From positions 16,901 to 80,900 of the forward strand of contig CALXRC010000007.1 of NCBI GenBank assembly GCA_944390865.1: DNA of 64,000 bases. Direction: 5' to 3'. The notes below the pieces were generated by a model, which made no database searches, was not told where the DNA came from, and worked only from the letters and a program-made list of their open reading frames with translations. Origin of the DNA: an uncultured Spirochaetales bacterium. GTDB taxonomy: Bacteria > Spirochaetota > Spirochaetia > Sphaerochaetales > Sphaerochaetaceae. A program made the translations under genes and the position numbers. This document shows positions 1-8,441 of this stretch, piece by piece. Numbering within the stretch: the stretch's first letter is position 1; the number at the start of each line of letters is the position of its first letter.

Positions 1-311
1 AAGCCGGCCTTATAGCTCTTCACTTTTGCGACCATCTTCGCCTCATCCTCCACGCTCTGGGAGCCGTAGATGAAGGCGACGCCGCCTTCTCTTGCCAGGG
101 CCTGTCCCATTTTCTCGCCGGAAACAGACTGCATGATGGCGCTGACCATCGGAATATTCAGGGAAAGAGGACAGCTTTCACTGCCCTTTCTGTATTTGAC
201 AAGCGGTGTCTTGAGACTTACGTTCTGAGGAATGCACTGAGCAGAAGAATAGCCGGGAATCAGCAGGTATTCGGAAAAAGTCCTGCTGAGCTCTTCGTAA
301 TAGTATGCCAT
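1..311 (-). CDS. guaB: IMP dehydrogenase, N-terminal part (runs off the window)
   Basis: The first about 103 residues of a protein whose 3' end lies beyond base 1. IMP dehydrogenase oxidises IMP to XMP, the committed step of GMP synthesis, in the cytoplasm. The visible part matches the start of the catalytic barrel: [14 protein letters not shown] resembles the family's PLVSANMDTVT stretch and is followed by LAREGGVAF (family: AQEGGIGFIH). The ATG at 309-311 has an AAGGAG site 6 nt upstream, so the start is secure. Active-site Cys and CBS domains would lie outside the window. GMP reductase shares this fold and cannot be fully excluded from this fragment. Confidence 0.8.
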   Translation of the reverse strand, partial: MAYYYEELSRTFSEYLLIPGYSSAQCIPQNVSLKTPLVKYRKGSESCPLSLNIPMVSAIMQSVSGEKMGQALAREGGVAFIYGSQSVEDEAKMVAKVKSYKAG

Positions 312-350
312 ATAGATAACTCCTTGACGTACCTTTCTAACGGATAAAGC

Positions 351-2207
351 TTATTTGTGCAACAACTTTGAAGCCTTCAGCAGCACACTTACGCCTTTTT
401 CAGCCTCTATTGTTGCATTTTCTGCCGCCTTTCCGTTCTCAGGGTAAAGCTGCTGCACTACCCTGTAGCCTTCAAGCACAGGGATGTCCAGGCTGAGCGT
501 CCTCTTTTCTCCCTTGTTGAGGACAAGACACCAGGCCTCTTTTCTGGTTCTCCTGACAATGGCCAGCGCAGCCTCATCAAGAGGCACGAAGAATGTGGAG
601 GCATAGGCCAGTTCATCGCCTTCCTGCCTCCTCAGTCTGCCCATGAGGCGGTGAACGCTGAGCGTTTTCTCATTCCACCTGCTCTCATCCCACTGCATTG
701 GATAGCGGGATGCTTCCACGCTGCCCATCTGGCCGTCCAGCCCGATTTCATCGCCGTAATAGACATTGGGCATGCCCGGCAGCATGAACAGGGCCATGAC
801 GACACCCTCATAGACACTCTGGCAGAAGATCTCCCTGTGATTGTGAAGACGCGGAGTGTCATGGCTGTCGAAAAGATTCATCCTGAAAAACCTGGACAGG
901 TCATCTGCTGCATTCATGCTTGACTCAAGCGCCGCAGCCAGATCATATGCGCTGTAAGCATTGTCGGCCTGAGGGGAATGGCCCCATCCGCCGGTCAGGA
1001 AGCGGTCACGCTCGCCCATCCAGCTTCTCAGCGGACGGCCTGAGCCATAGTAGTTCATTGTCGCATCCCACATGTCGTTGTCCAGGTATTCTGAAGCATC
1101 GTTCCAGTCTTCGCCCACAAGATAGATGTCCTTCCTGACAGCTTTCAGACTGTCATGCACCTGCCTCCAGATTTCCCTGCACAGCTGATCAGAGCCATGG
1201 CGTCCGAGTTCAGGAGCGACGTCAAGCCTCCACCCGTCCTGAAAAAACGGAGCTCTGAGGTATTTCTGCATGGCTGAATCAGGACTGCGGTACAGCAGAT
1301 CCCTGAGCTTCTGGCTGTTGAAGTTCAGCTGGGGCATTGTGTCAACTCCGGCCCATTTGGCATAAGAACCGTCAGCAGAAAGATAGTAGAAGCCTGCTTC
1401 GTCGCTGTCAGGATCGCTGACAGCCTTTTCAAACCACGGATTCTCGACGCTTGTGTGGTTGATGGAGATGTCGACAACTACGCGTATGCCCTTTTCGTGG
1501 GCAGCTGCAATCAGACTGGCAAGCGCCTCGTCGCCGCCCAGCTTGCTGTCGACATGAAAGAAATCCTCAGCATCAAAGCGGTGCACTGTGCTGCTCTGGA
1601 CAATCGGGTTGATATAAAGGCAGGTGACGCCCAGACTGCCCAGATAATCCAGCTTTTCCTCAATTCCCTTCAGATCCCCGTTGAAGAAATCCAGACAGTG
1701 AGCCTTGTCGTAGCTTTCAGGAATCTCGTCAAAGCCATGGGCCGTGACCCAGTTTCCATGATAGCAGTAATCATGGTCATGGACGTCGTTTGACACATCT
1801 CCGTTGCAGAACCTGTCAGGGAAGATCTGATAGCAGAAGGCTGACGGAATCCAGCGGGGGCTGTCATGCGACGGCGTGATGGAAAACATGTTCTTCATCT
1901 GCGGAGGATAGACCGTCACCCCTGACTTGCTGTAATAGTAAAAGCGACCTGAAGTCCTGAATACAAAGTAGTAGCGCAGTTTCTCAGGCCTGTATGCTCC
2001 GTTAACAACATAGAAATAGAAGCTGTCCTGCTTCCTTGCAAGCGGAAAGCGCCACTGAACACCGTTGAAGTTCGTGACGCAGAATGATTCCTCAACCTCA
2101 ATTGAACTGTCAATCTGGACGGCAAGCTCCACGCTCTCTCCGTTTTCGGGAAAGAGCGGAGAGACAAATTCTGAAGACACCTGACTGTATACTTTGTTCT
2201 CAAACAT
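351..2207 (-). CDS. GH13 alpha-amylase family enzyme, neopullulanase / cyclomaltodextrinase type
   Basis: Hydrolyses alpha-glucans or maltodextrins, probably in the cytoplasm because no signal peptide is visible. An N-terminal beta-rich domain (about 1-110) resembles the CBM34-type domain of neopullulanases. The GH13 barrel follows, with all four conserved regions: DISINH at 246-251, GWRLD with nucleophile D329, VGED with acid E366, and DSHD with D450. The stretch MPNVYYGDEIGLDG is also typical. At 618 residues the length fits the neopullulanase / maltogenic amylase group. The start has AGGAG 8 nt upstream and a promoter-like TTGATA-N16-TAAACT. Substrate preference (pullulan, cyclodextrin, maltodextrin) cannot be told from sequence. 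Confidence 0.88.
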   Translation of the reverse strand: MFENKVYSQVSSEFVSPLFPENGESVELAVQIDSSIEVEESFCVTNFNGVQWRFPLARKQDSFYFYVVNGAYRPEKLRYYFVFRTSGRFYYYSKSGVTVYPPQMKNMFSITPSHDSPRWIPSAFCYQIFPDRFCNGDVSNDVHDHDYCYHGNWVTAHGFDEIPESYDKAHCLDFFNGDLKGIEEKLDYLGSLGVTCLYINPIVQSSTVHRFDAEDFFHVDSKLGGDEALASLIAAAHEKGIRVVVDISINHTSVENPWFEKAVSDPDSDEAGFYYLSADGSYAKWAGVDTMPQLNFNSQKLRDLLYRSPDSAMQKYLRAPFFQDGWRLDVAPELGRHGSDQLCREIWRQVHDSLKAVRKDIYLVGEDWNDASEYLDNDMWDATMNYYGSGRPLRSWMGERDRFLTGGWGHSPQADNAYSAYDLAAALESSMNAADDLSRFFRMNLFDSHDTPRLHNHREIFCQSVYEGVVMALFMLPGMPNVYYGDEIGLDGQMGSVEASRYPMQWDESRWNEKTLSVHRLMGRLRRQEGDELAYASTFFVPLDEAALAIVRRTRKEAWCLVLNKGEKRTLSLDIPVLEGYRVVQQLYPENGKAAENATIEAEKGVSVLLKASKLLHK

Positions 2208-2227
2208 GAAAGACTCTCCTCATGAGA

Positions 2228-2255
2228 AGTTTAGTACAGGGAAGCTTTTTATCAA
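2228..2255 (-). promoter_or_regulatory. Probable promoter of the amylase gene
   Basis: Reading the minus strand: TTGATA (2250-2255), 16-nt spacer, TAAACT (2228-2233). It lies between the adk terminator and the amylase ribosome binding site, so the amylase is likely a separate transcript. Confidence 0.5.
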
Positions 2256-2291
2256 TCACCGGATTCTGCCAGTCTTTATCCTGTCTCAGCC

Positions 2292-2323
2292 AGAAAAAGA
2301 AAACCGCCCTGACTGGAGGGCGG
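2292..2323 (-). terminator. Rho-independent terminator of adk
   Basis: Stem CCGCCCT (2304-2310) / AGGGCGG (2317-2323) with a 6-nt loop. On the minus strand it is followed by a T-rich run (TTTTCTTTTTC). It sits 10 nt after the adk stop. Confidence 0.85.
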
Positions 2324-2332
2324 CATGCAGTA

Positions 2333-2962
2333 TCAGCCGCTGATGGCTTTCTTCAGCTGCTCAAAGACCTCTTCCGGACTGCCGGAAGCATCCACGTCGA
2401 CAAGGAGTCCTCTTGAGCGGTAGTAGTCAATCAGAGGAGCCGTCGAGGCTTCATAGACTTCAAGACGGTTCCTGACCGACTCTTCCCTGTCATCGTCTCT
2501 CTGGATCAGGGGCTCTCCGGTCTCATCATCAATGCCCTCGACTTTAGGCGGATTGTAAAGGATATGATAGGTTCTGCCGGTTGACTTGCAGACCCTTCTT
2601 CCTGAAAGGCGCCTGACAACAGTCTCCTTGTCAAGAACGAAGTTGACGACCTTGTCAAGCTCTGTCATGCGGGCAAGCGCATCTGCCTGGGCAATTGTCC
2701 TGGGAAAACCGTCGAGGATGAAACCTGCTGCCGCATCAGCTTCCTTGAGGCGGTTGTCGACCATGGCAATTGTCACCTCATCCGGAACAAGATCTCCGGC
2801 AGCCAGAATGGCCTTCACTTTCTGGCCGAGCTCTGTCTCTCTGCGGATATTGTCCCTGAAGAGATCCCCTGTGGAAATATGGGGAATTGAGTATGCTGTC
2901 TTTGCCTGGGAAGCGATTGTTCCCTTTCCTGCCCCGGGAGGGCCTAAAAACACTAATTTCAT
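2333..2962 (-). CDS. adk: Adenylate kinase
   Basis: Interconverts ATP + AMP and 2 ADP in the cytoplasm. The protein has 209 residues from the chosen start. The P-loop GPPGAGKGT lies at residues 7-15, and DGFPRT is the conserved NMP-side motif. The long LID (about 125-165) contains only one Cys, so it is not the zinc type. The reading frame extends 14 codons upstream, but homologs start at MKLVFLGPPG, and a weak AGAGG precedes this ATG. adk is transcribed alone, not beside secY as in many bacteria, with a strong terminator just after its stop. Confidence 0.95.
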   Translation of the reverse strand: MKLVFLGPPGAGKGTIASQAKTAYSIPHISTGDLFRDNIRRETELGQKVKAILAAGDLVPDEVTIAMVDNRLKEADAAAGFILDGFPRTIAQADALARMTELDKVVNFVLDKETVVRRLSGRRVCKSTGRTYHILYNPPKVEGIDDETGEPLIQRDDDREESVRNRLEVYEASTAPLIDYYRSRGLLVDVDASGSPEEVFEQLKKAISG

Positions 2963-3023
2963 TATTTGTACCTCTGAATCAGGATAATACACCAGGATTG
3001 GCAATAAAAGGAAGAAGAAATGA

Positions 3024-3060
3024 TTTTCTAAAATGCAGTCTTTCGATTATGATTTGAGTC
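3024..3060 (+). promoter_or_regulatory. Promoter-like sequence giving a leaderless uracil phosphoribosyltransferase mRNA
   Basis: A -10-like TATGAT (3048-3053) ends 7 nt before the ATG at 3061. The -35 is weak (TTTTCT near 3024). There is no ribosome binding site, and there is no room for a leader if this is the -10. Confidence 0.45.
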
Positions 3061-4107
3061 ATGAGCAATAAAATTATTCTTCACGCACATGATCTTGACG
3101 GTTATCTGACAAAGGAAGACAGCCTGGCTCTCAGCGGGCTTGATGAGCTTTACAAGAAGTATCTTGACCAATGCACCCGCTTTTCCTCAGGCTGCGAGGA
3201 AAGCGCAGAGCAGCTTGTACTGCTGAGCAAGCAGCTCAGCAGCGAGCTGGAACGCATCACAGGGCAAGAGGACCAGATCCATGTCTACTCGTTTGAGACT
3301 CCCAGAGAGCAGCATGTAGAGGCAAGCCGCCTCATCGCCAGGCTGAGAGACCCAAAGACAAGTCATGAGGAATTCCTTTACTATATACAGAGGGCCTACG
3401 AGCTTCTCTTCGGCCACACTTTCGCCGACAAGGCAATAACAAAAAAAAGAAGCATAATCCAGATCACTCCAGTGACGGCCCCGTGCCAGAACTATGCGGT
3501 CCACCGCATTCCAGACATTGACTCGCTGATACACAACAGCGTCATGTGCGTCATGCTGCGCGGAGCCCTGCTGCCTTCAATGATCATAAGCAAGGAAATC
3601 CAGGACTACTCTTCCGACGGCTACATAACACCCTTTGCCCTGTTCAGGATAAAGCGAGATGAGTCCTGCACAGAGGGAAGCATGCGCTATGTGCTTGACC
3701 TTGACAAATCCTTTTTTGACCTGAAGAGCCTTGAAGGAAAGGATCTGATCTTCGCAGACCCGATGAACGCCACAGGCGGCAGCCTGGTGACAATTGTCAA
3801 ATATCTTGAAGGTGAAGGAATCAGGCCGAAAAGCATCAAGTTCATCAATGTGATATCGGCGCTCAAGGGCGCCCTGAGAATAGCCAGGGCCCTTCCTGAT
3901 GCTGAGGTCTACACACTGTGGATGGATCCTGTGCTGAACGAGAAGGCCTACATCCTGCCCGGCCTCGGCGATGCCGGCGACAGACTGAACGGCATTGATG
4001 AGGACAGGCCCAGAAATATGATCCAGCTCATTGCCGATTACGGGCAGAACATTGTCAACCTTTACAGGAATCAGGTAAGGGAAATTGAAGAGACCTGTCT
4101 TAATTAG
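3061..4107 (+). CDS. upp: Uracil phosphoribosyltransferase with long N-terminal extension
   Basis: Salvages uracil with PRPP to form UMP. The C-terminal about 210 residues carry the family hallmarks: the PRPP loop FADPMNATGGS (231-241) and the uracil-site segment YILPGLGDAGDRLNG (297-311). The first about 135 residues are extra compared with the usual 208-210-residue enzyme; they are charged and look alpha-helical, with no motif I recognise. No Shine-Dalgarno sequence precedes the ATG, and a TATGAT hexamer lies 7 nt upstream, so the mRNA may be leaderless. The downstream lipoprotein gene overlaps the 3' end by 23 nt. Confidence 0.88.
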   Translation: MSNKIILHAHDLDGYLTKEDSLALSGLDELYKKYLDQCTRFSSGCEESAEQLVLLSKQLSSELERITGQEDQIHVYSFETPREQHVEASRLIARLRDPKTSHEEFLYYIQRAYELLFGHTFADKAITKKRSIIQITPVTAPCQNYAVHRIPDIDSLIHNSVMCVMLRGALLPSMIISKEIQDYSSDGYITPFALFRIKRDESCTEGSMRYVLDLDKSFFDLKSLEGKDLIFADPMNATGGSLVTIVKYLEGEGIRPKSIKFINVISALKGALRIARALPDAEVYTLWMDPVLNEKAYILPGLGDAGDRLNGIDEDRPRNMIQLIADYGQNIVNLYRNQVREIEETCLN

Positions 4108-4849
4108 CCTGATCATCATCCTTGCCCTTACATCCTGCACGACGGGCCGCCGTGAAGCAGAGATCACGCGCCTCTTGGCCGCAGCAGACACTGCACAGGA
4201 AAGCTTTGAGAACACCCGGCAGGCATACAGCCTTTATCCTGATGATGAAAGAGTGCTGTACAATTACGCCTACATGCTTGGCGCCATGTCAATGGAAGAA
4301 GAGGCTGTCAGGGTCTGCGATGAGGCTCTGGCGCTCTACCCGCGCGCCCTGCGCTTTTATTACCTCAAGGCCGGCATGCTGAAGGAAATGGGACGCCATC
4401 AGTCCTGGATAAGAGTGCTTGAGTCAGTGCTTGACTTTGACAGGGCCAACACCGATGTCATGCTTGAGCTGGCGCAGTATTATGAGTCCCACTTCAAGCC
4501 GGAAAAGGCGGCAGAGTACGCACAGGACATTCTGGCCTACAATCCGACGCATACGAGAGCCCTCCAGATTCTTGCGCGCTCCAATGCCTTTTTCGCCTCA
4601 TTCACGCGAGTGCCTGACGAGACAGTTTATGAATCTGACTGGAAAAAAGACATTAAGCTGCAGACAGCTGACATCAGCAGCGTGATCAGGACTCTGGAAG
4701 AGAGGGCCAGAACGCCTGAGAGAAAGAGGCTGTTCCAGCCTCTGCTTTATCCGGCAGCAGAACTGCCGCCGGCAGGTCCCGGACTTCAGGAAGCTGACCT
4801 GGACGGAATAATCAGACTGCTCAGCTCTTCAGCTTTGAATACTGACTGA
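4085..4849 (+). CDS. Lipoprotein with TPR-like helical repeats
   Basis: The sequence starts with a lipoprotein signal peptide: KR near the N-terminus, a hydrophobic stretch, and lipobox LTSC with Cys18 as the lipidation site. The rest is helical with repeated patterns such as ALALYPRALRFYYLKAGMLKEMG and DILAYNPTHTRALQILARS, typical of tetratricopeptide repeats (protein-protein interaction). The start is TTG at 4085 inside the upp 3' end, with AAGGG 5 nt upstream. The two genes are probably co-transcribed and translationally coupled. The 3' end overlaps rnhA on the other strand by 29 nt. A specific role cannot be assigned. Confidence 0.75.
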   Translation: MKRPVLISLIIILALTSCTTGRREAEITRLLAAADTAQESFENTRQAYSLYPDDERVLYNYAYMLGAMSMEEEAVRVCDEALALYPRALRFYYLKAGMLKEMGRHQSWIRVLESVLDFDRANTDVMLELAQYYESHFKPEKAAEYAQDILAYNPTHTRALQILARSNAFFASFTRVPDETVYESDWKKDIKLQTADISSVIRTLEERARTPERKRLFQPLLYPAAELPPAGPGLQEADLDGIIRLLSSSALNTD

Positions 4850-5258
4850 CAGCGAGTTCGTCGCAGCGGTTGTTGTATGGGTTTGAGGCATGTCCCTTCA
4901 CCCAGACAAAGCGCACCTCGTGCGTCTCGAGCAGGCCAAGCAGCCTGAGCCACAGGTCTGTATTCGGGACACTCTTTCCCTGCTTGATCCAGTTCTTCTT
5001 CTGCCAGGAGAAGACCCAGCCCTTTGTCACGGAATCGACAAGGTAGCGTGAGTCAGAGTAAAGCGTCACGGCACACGGCCGCTTAAGCTCCTCAAGCGCC
5101 TTTATTGCAGCCGTCAGCTCCATTCTGTTGTTCGTGGTCATGGCCTCTGCGCCGGAGATCTCCTTCTCAGTCTCCCCTTTTTTCAGAATGGCCGCCCAGC
5201 CGCCCGGGCCGGGATTTCCGGAGCAGGCTCCGTCTGTATAGATATCAACCTCAGTCAT
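4821..5258 (-). CDS. rnhA: Ribonuclease HI
   Basis: Degrades the RNA strand of RNA-DNA hybrids. The protein has 145 residues. It starts with the signature EVDIYTDGACSGNPGPGGW (catalytic D9), then TNNRMEL (catalytic Glu), LYSDSRYLVDS (Asp), and GHASNPYNNRCDELA (His and last Asp). The basic handle region WQKKNWIKQGK is present. Its ATG lies 8 nt inside the 3' end of the parvulin gene, so it is the third gene of a CYTH-parvulin-rnhA unit. It ends convergently within the lipoprotein gene, an unusually long 29-nt overlap. Confidence 0.95.
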   Translation of the reverse strand: MTEVDIYTDGACSGNPGPGGWAAILKKGETEKEISGAEAMTTNNRMELTAAIKALEELKRPCAVTLYSDSRYLVDSVTKGWVFSWQKKNWIKQGKSVPNTDLWLRLLGLLETHEVRFVWVKGHASNPYNNRCDELAVSQYSKLKS

Positions 5259-5532
5259 TTTTCGTTCCAGTACGCTTGATGATGTGCCAGCCGAATTTCG
5301 TATGCACAGGGCGGCTGATGCTGCCTGGAGAAAGCCTGAAAGCCGCATCCTCAAATTCCTTCACCATCTGGCCAGAAGAGAAAAAGCCGAGATCCCCGCC
5401 CTTGCTTCTGCTTGGACATGTCGAATAGCGTCTTGCCAGCTCGGCAAAGTTCGCGCCCTGCCTCAGCTCGGCATAGATTCTGTCTGCCAGAGCCCTGTCC
5501 CTTACCAGAATATGACTTGCTCTTACCTGCAT
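5251..5532 (-). CDS. Stand-alone parvulin-type peptidyl-prolyl isomerase
   Basis: A 93-residue single-domain parvulin, similar in size to PpiC (PpiC/Pin1 family). Seen: ASHILV near the N-terminus, FAELARRYSTCPS, GGDLGFFSSGQMVKEFEDAAF, and C-terminal TKFGWHIIK. There is no signal peptide, so it is probably cytoplasmic. It catalyses cis-trans isomerisation of Xaa-Pro bonds. The frame is open for 28 more codons upstream, but MQVRASHILV matches the domain start and GAGGGGG lies just before. It overlaps rnhA by 8 nt and follows the CYTH gene by 10 nt. Confidence 0.88.
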   Translation of the reverse strand: MQVRASHILVRDRALADRIYAELRQGANFAELARRYSTCPSRSKGGDLGFFSSGQMVKEFEDAAFRLSPGSISRPVHTKFGWHIIKRTGTKND

Positions 5533-5542
5533 GTGCACCCCC

Positions 5543-6097
5543 TCACTCTGACCTGCCTGTCCTGGGCTCAAAGGGGCGGAGCATCTCCTGATAGCTGCGG
5601 CTCTCGACCGCCTCATCGCTCAGACCAAGGGCATGAAGTGTCTCAAAGAGTCTATCATAGTTTTCCCTGTTAGCTTCAAGCCCGGCCTCTGCAGAAATGA
5701 TCTCCATTTCAAGGAACCAGCCCAGATGACGCACGTCAAGCAGCTCAATGTGGACAGGGCCGTACATCCATGACCATCCTTCCTTGTATTTATGGATAAA
5801 CACTTCATAACCCAGAAGCAAAGCCATCTCCTTCATGACTGGCAGGTCTGCCGGCTCATCATGATAGAACTCAAGCTCTTTGTTGCATTCCAGCGCGCCT
5901 TCCCTGTGGTTCTGCTTGACAGAAACCAGTATCCTGGCGTTTTCAAGCCTCAGGCGGAAACGGGGAACAGCATCATCAGGAAAAGCGTAGTAGACGTCTT
6001 CCTTCACGACAGGCTCCCCTTCTACGCCGCAGAGCCTGTCAATCCTGTCCTTCAGATTCCTGTCCGCATGAGCCTTAATCTCTATTTCATATGCCAT
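5543..6097 (-). CDS. CYTH-domain protein (class IV adenylate cyclase / thiamine-triphosphatase fold)
   Basis: The signature E4-I-E6-I-K8 is the ExExK motif of CYTH triphosphate-tunnel enzymes. Further charged strands follow, such as RFRLRLE, ILVSVKQN, ECNKELEF and FLEMEII, which alternate acidic and basic residues as the tunnel requires. The protein has 184 residues, matching CyaB-like class IV cyclases. It binds organic triphosphates; whether it makes cAMP or hydrolyses a triphosphate cannot be read from sequence. It is the first gene of a unit with a parvulin and rnhA. A strong AGGAGG lies 33 nt before the ATG, separated by a potential hairpin. Confidence 0.8.
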   Translation of the reverse strand: MAYEIEIKAHADRNLKDRIDRLCGVEGEPVVKEDVYYAFPDDAVPRFRLRLENARILVSVKQNHREGALECNKELEFYHDEPADLPVMKEMALLLGYEVFIHKYKEGWSWMYGPVHIELLDVRHLGWFLEMEIISAEAGLEANRENYDRLFETLHALGLSDEAVESRSYQEMLRPFEPRTGRSE

Positions 6098-6159
6098 AGC
6101 ACTGCTGCCGCACCTGTCAGCTGCGGCACCTCCTGTAACTCAGACAATCTGTCATTTAC

Positions 6160-6933
6160 CTACTTCCAGGGGAAAATCATGTTCTTGAAGGAACGCGGCC
6201 CGATCTTCTCCTCTTCATCAAAGAGAATGTCAGCCCAGGGAAGATGCTTCCGGTCACAGTCCGGATTATCCTCAATGTAGTCATATTTCAGCATGAGCAG
6301 CTTGACTGCATCCTGACCGGCCAGGCTCATCCCCGCCACGCCGGGAACAAGTCCCATTGTCATTACAGTGAGAGCTATGCAGACCACATTGTAAATCAGG
6401 AAGAAGACAGAGAACAGCATATTGTCGGCTGCCACAATGAAGCACTTTTTCAGCGTCTTCAGAGGCCTGTCGCCCGGAAGGTATGAGCTGAGGGCAAAAT
6501 AATACGGCAGCGCAAGCACCGAAAAGATGGTCAGCCAGATCAGAAGTATGCTGATCACAGTCCCGACAACGCCGAAGGCATTGAGATAAAACGGTATGAT
6601 GAAAGTCAGGACAAGGAAGAAGAAGACGTAGATGACAAACATCAGCAGCGAATGGCGCAGATTTCTGCCAAAGCCCGCCTTGAGGTCCTGCCAGGTGCTG
6701 CTCTTGTACTGAGAGTAGCCGTAAGTCGCATTATTCACCGCGCCTGAAAAGACCGCAATGACAAAGAGAAGTCCCAGTATGGCCGCAAAAAAAGGAACCA
6801 TTCCATACTCTGCAAGCGAGAATGAATATATTCCCAGGAAAAACAGCAGGAGATATACAACATTCATTATCACAAGGCCGATGAGATTGTCCCAGCCGTC
6901 AAAAAAAGCCTTCTTGATGAAGAATCCAGTCAT
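6160..6933 (-). CDS. YesL-like (DUF624-type) integral membrane protein
   Basis: A 257-residue membrane protein with about six hydrophobic segments. Its N-terminus, FFIKKAFFDGWDNLIGL, matches my memory of the YesL / DUF624 family, found near carbohydrate genes in Firmicutes and spirochaetes. The function of the family is unknown. The ATG at 6933 was preferred to an in-frame TTG 39 nt upstream because a TTGAAG-N17-TAGATT promoter ends 7 nt before it. That predicts a leaderless transcript; no ribosome binding site is visible. It is divergent from argG. Confidence 0.65.
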   Translation of the reverse strand: MTGFFIKKAFFDGWDNLIGLVIMNVVYLLLFFLGIYSFSLAEYGMVPFFAAILGLLFVIAVFSGAVNNATYGYSQYKSSTWQDLKAGFGRNLRHSLLMFVIYVFFFLVLTFIIPFYLNAFGVVGTVISILLIWLTIFSVLALPYYFALSSYLPGDRPLKTLKKCFIVAADNMLFSVFFLIYNVVCIALTVMTMGLVPGVAGMSLAGQDAVKLLMLKYDYIEDNPDCDRKHLPWADILFDEEEKIGPRSFKNMIFPWK

Positions 6934-6940
6934 ACAGATA

Positions 6941-6969
6941 AATCTACATGTTAAGGCATCTTTCTTCAA
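6941..6969 (-). promoter_or_regulatory. Promoter of the YesL-like gene, predicted leaderless
   Basis: Minus strand: TTGAAG (6964-6969), 17-nt spacer, TAGATT (6941-6946), then 7 nt to the ATG at 6933. Transcription would start at about the A of the ATG. Confidence 0.55.
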
Positions 6970-7035
6970 CAATTTTGTTTATGAATATCAATGCAGAAAT
7001 TTTTCCATATTTATGCATATTTATTTAAAAACCTC

Positions 7036-7072
7036 TTGTACATTTCCTGAAAACATGCATAATCATGTACAA
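7036..7072 (+). promoter_or_regulatory. argG promoter overlapped by an 8-bp inverted repeat (possible operator)
   Basis: TTGTAC (7036-7041), 16-nt spacer, CATAAT (7058-7063). The inverted repeat TTGTACAT (7036-7043) / ATGTACAA (7065-7072) covers the -35 and abuts the -10. The half-sites are about 29 bp centre to centre, close to three helical turns, so a protein could bind both. It does not match the ArgR box consensus I know. Confidence 0.55.
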
Positions 7073-7109
7073 AAACAAACACTTCATCCTGAAAACGGGG
7101 ACTAATAAA

Positions 7110-8345
7110 ATGGCAAAAGAGAAAATTATTCTTGCATATTCCGGCGGTCTGGACACATCAGTCATTCTGAAATGGCTCAGCAACAAGGGCTTTGATGTTA
7201 TCGCTTATGTTGCAGACGTGGGCCAGAATGAGGACTTCAAGGCAATTGAGGCAAAGGCATATGCCACAGGAGCCAGCAAGGTCTACATTGAAGATCTGAA
7301 GAAACCTCTGGTGACAGACTATATCTTCCCTGCCCTCAAGGCGAACACTATCTATGAAGGCACATACATGCTGGGAACAAGTCTTGCCAGACCGATCATC
7401 GCAAAGCGCCATATCGAGATTGCTAAGAAGGAAGGCACAAAGTATGTGGCTCACGGTGCTACAGGAAAGGGCAATGATCAGGTACGCTTCGAGTTCGGCT
7501 ACTATATGAACATGAGTGACGTGAAGATCATCTCCCCGTGGAAGGATCCTGAGTGGCTCAGCCAGTTTGAAGGCAGATCTGACATGCTCTCTTATGCGAA
7601 GGAAAACGGCATTGAGGTTAAGGCAAGCCTGAAAAAACCGTACAGCGAGGATGAGAATCTCATCCACATCTCGCATGAGGCAGGCATTCTGGAAGATCCT
7701 TCAATACGCTGTCCTGAGGATGTGTACTCACTGACAGTATCGCCTCATGAGGCGCCTGAAGAGGAAACAGTCCTTGAACTGGAGTTTGTATCAGGCACCC
7801 CTGTCTGCGTGAAGAACCTCACAACAGGAGAAAGCGTAACAGATCCGCTTGAAATGATCCTCTACCTCAACAAGATGGGTCACGACAATGCGATCGGACG
7901 TGTCGATATGGTCGAGAACCGCTATATCGGCATCAAGAGCAGAGGCGTATACGAGACCCCCGGCTGCGAAATCCTCTGGAAGGCCCATCACAACCTTGAA
8001 GGCCTGTGCATGGACAAGGAGGCAATGCATCTGCGCGACATGCTCAGCCCGAAATATGCCGAGCTCATTTACAACGGCTACTGGGGAGCTCCTGAGTTCA
8101 ACATGCTCACAGCCCTTTTTGAGGAGAGCCAGAAGTATGTGACGGGAAAGGCAAAAGTCGCACTTTACAAGGGCAATGTCATCAATGCGGGAATTACAAG
8201 CGGCCTTTCTCTCTACAACGAGGATCTGGGAAGCATGGACAAGGCCGGCGGCTATCATCCGCTTGACTGCAAGGGCTTTATCAACATAAACGCCATCAGG
8301 CTCATGGCAAACGCAGAGCGCGAGGCAAAAGCCGAGAAAGCCTGA
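7110..8345 (+). CDS. argG: Argininosuccinate synthase
   Basis: Joins citrulline and aspartate with ATP to give argininosuccinate, the penultimate step of arginine synthesis. The protein has 411 residues, the normal length. The N-type ATP-pyrophosphatase loop YSGGLDTS lies at residues 10-17, and [13 protein letters not shown] is the substrate-binding signature. The frame is open 15 codons upstream, but homologs begin at this Met; a weak GGGG precedes it. No other arginine gene is nearby, so argH and the rest must lie elsewhere or be absent. It is transcribed alone between its own promoter and a strong terminator. Confidence 0.96.
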   Translation: MAKEKIILAYSGGLDTSVILKWLSNKGFDVIAYVADVGQNEDFKAIEAKAYATGASKVYIEDLKKPLVTDYIFPALKANTIYEGTYMLGTSLARPIIAKRHIEIAKKEGTKYVAHGATGKGNDQVRFEFGYYMNMSDVKIISPWKDPEWLSQFEGRSDMLSYAKENGIEVKASLKKPYSEDENLIHISHEAGILEDPSIRCPEDVYSLTVSPHEAPEEETVLELEFVSGTPVCVKNLTTGESVTDPLEMILYLNKMGHDNAIGRVDMVENRYIGIKSRGVYETPGCEILWKAHHNLEGLCMDKEAMHLRDMLSPKYAELIYNGYWGAPEFNMLTALFEESQKYVTGKAKVALYKGNVINAGITSGLSLYNEDLGSMDKAGGYHPLDCKGFININAIRLMANAEREAKAEKA

Positions 8346-8375
8346 GTGCTGAAAAAAAATGAATGATGCTCATGA

Positions 8376-8408
8376 GGGCGGCAGTACACTACTGCCGTCC
8401 TTTGTTGT
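8376..8408 (+). terminator. Rho-independent terminator of argG
   Basis: A 10-bp stem GGGCGGCAGT / ACTGCCGTCC (one G-U pair) with a 5-nt loop, followed by TTTGTTGT. Its T tract touches the -35 of the next gene. Confidence 0.88.
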
Positions 8409-8433
8409 CTTCCCTTCGTGCGCATGTTAGAAT
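8405..8433 (+). promoter_or_regulatory. Promoter of the RimJ/RimL-like acetyltransferase gene, predicted near-leaderless
   Basis: TTGTCT (8405-8410), 17-nt spacer, TAGAAT (8428-8433), with TG one base before the -10 (extended -10). The ATG at 8442 is 8 nt after the -10. Confidence 0.6.
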
Positions 8434-8441
8434 CAGAGGAT

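Noticed and set aside
1455..1793. A plus-strand frame inside the amylase gene, and similar antisense frames throughout
   Set aside because: They lie wholly inside recognised genes and show no family features or ribosome sites.
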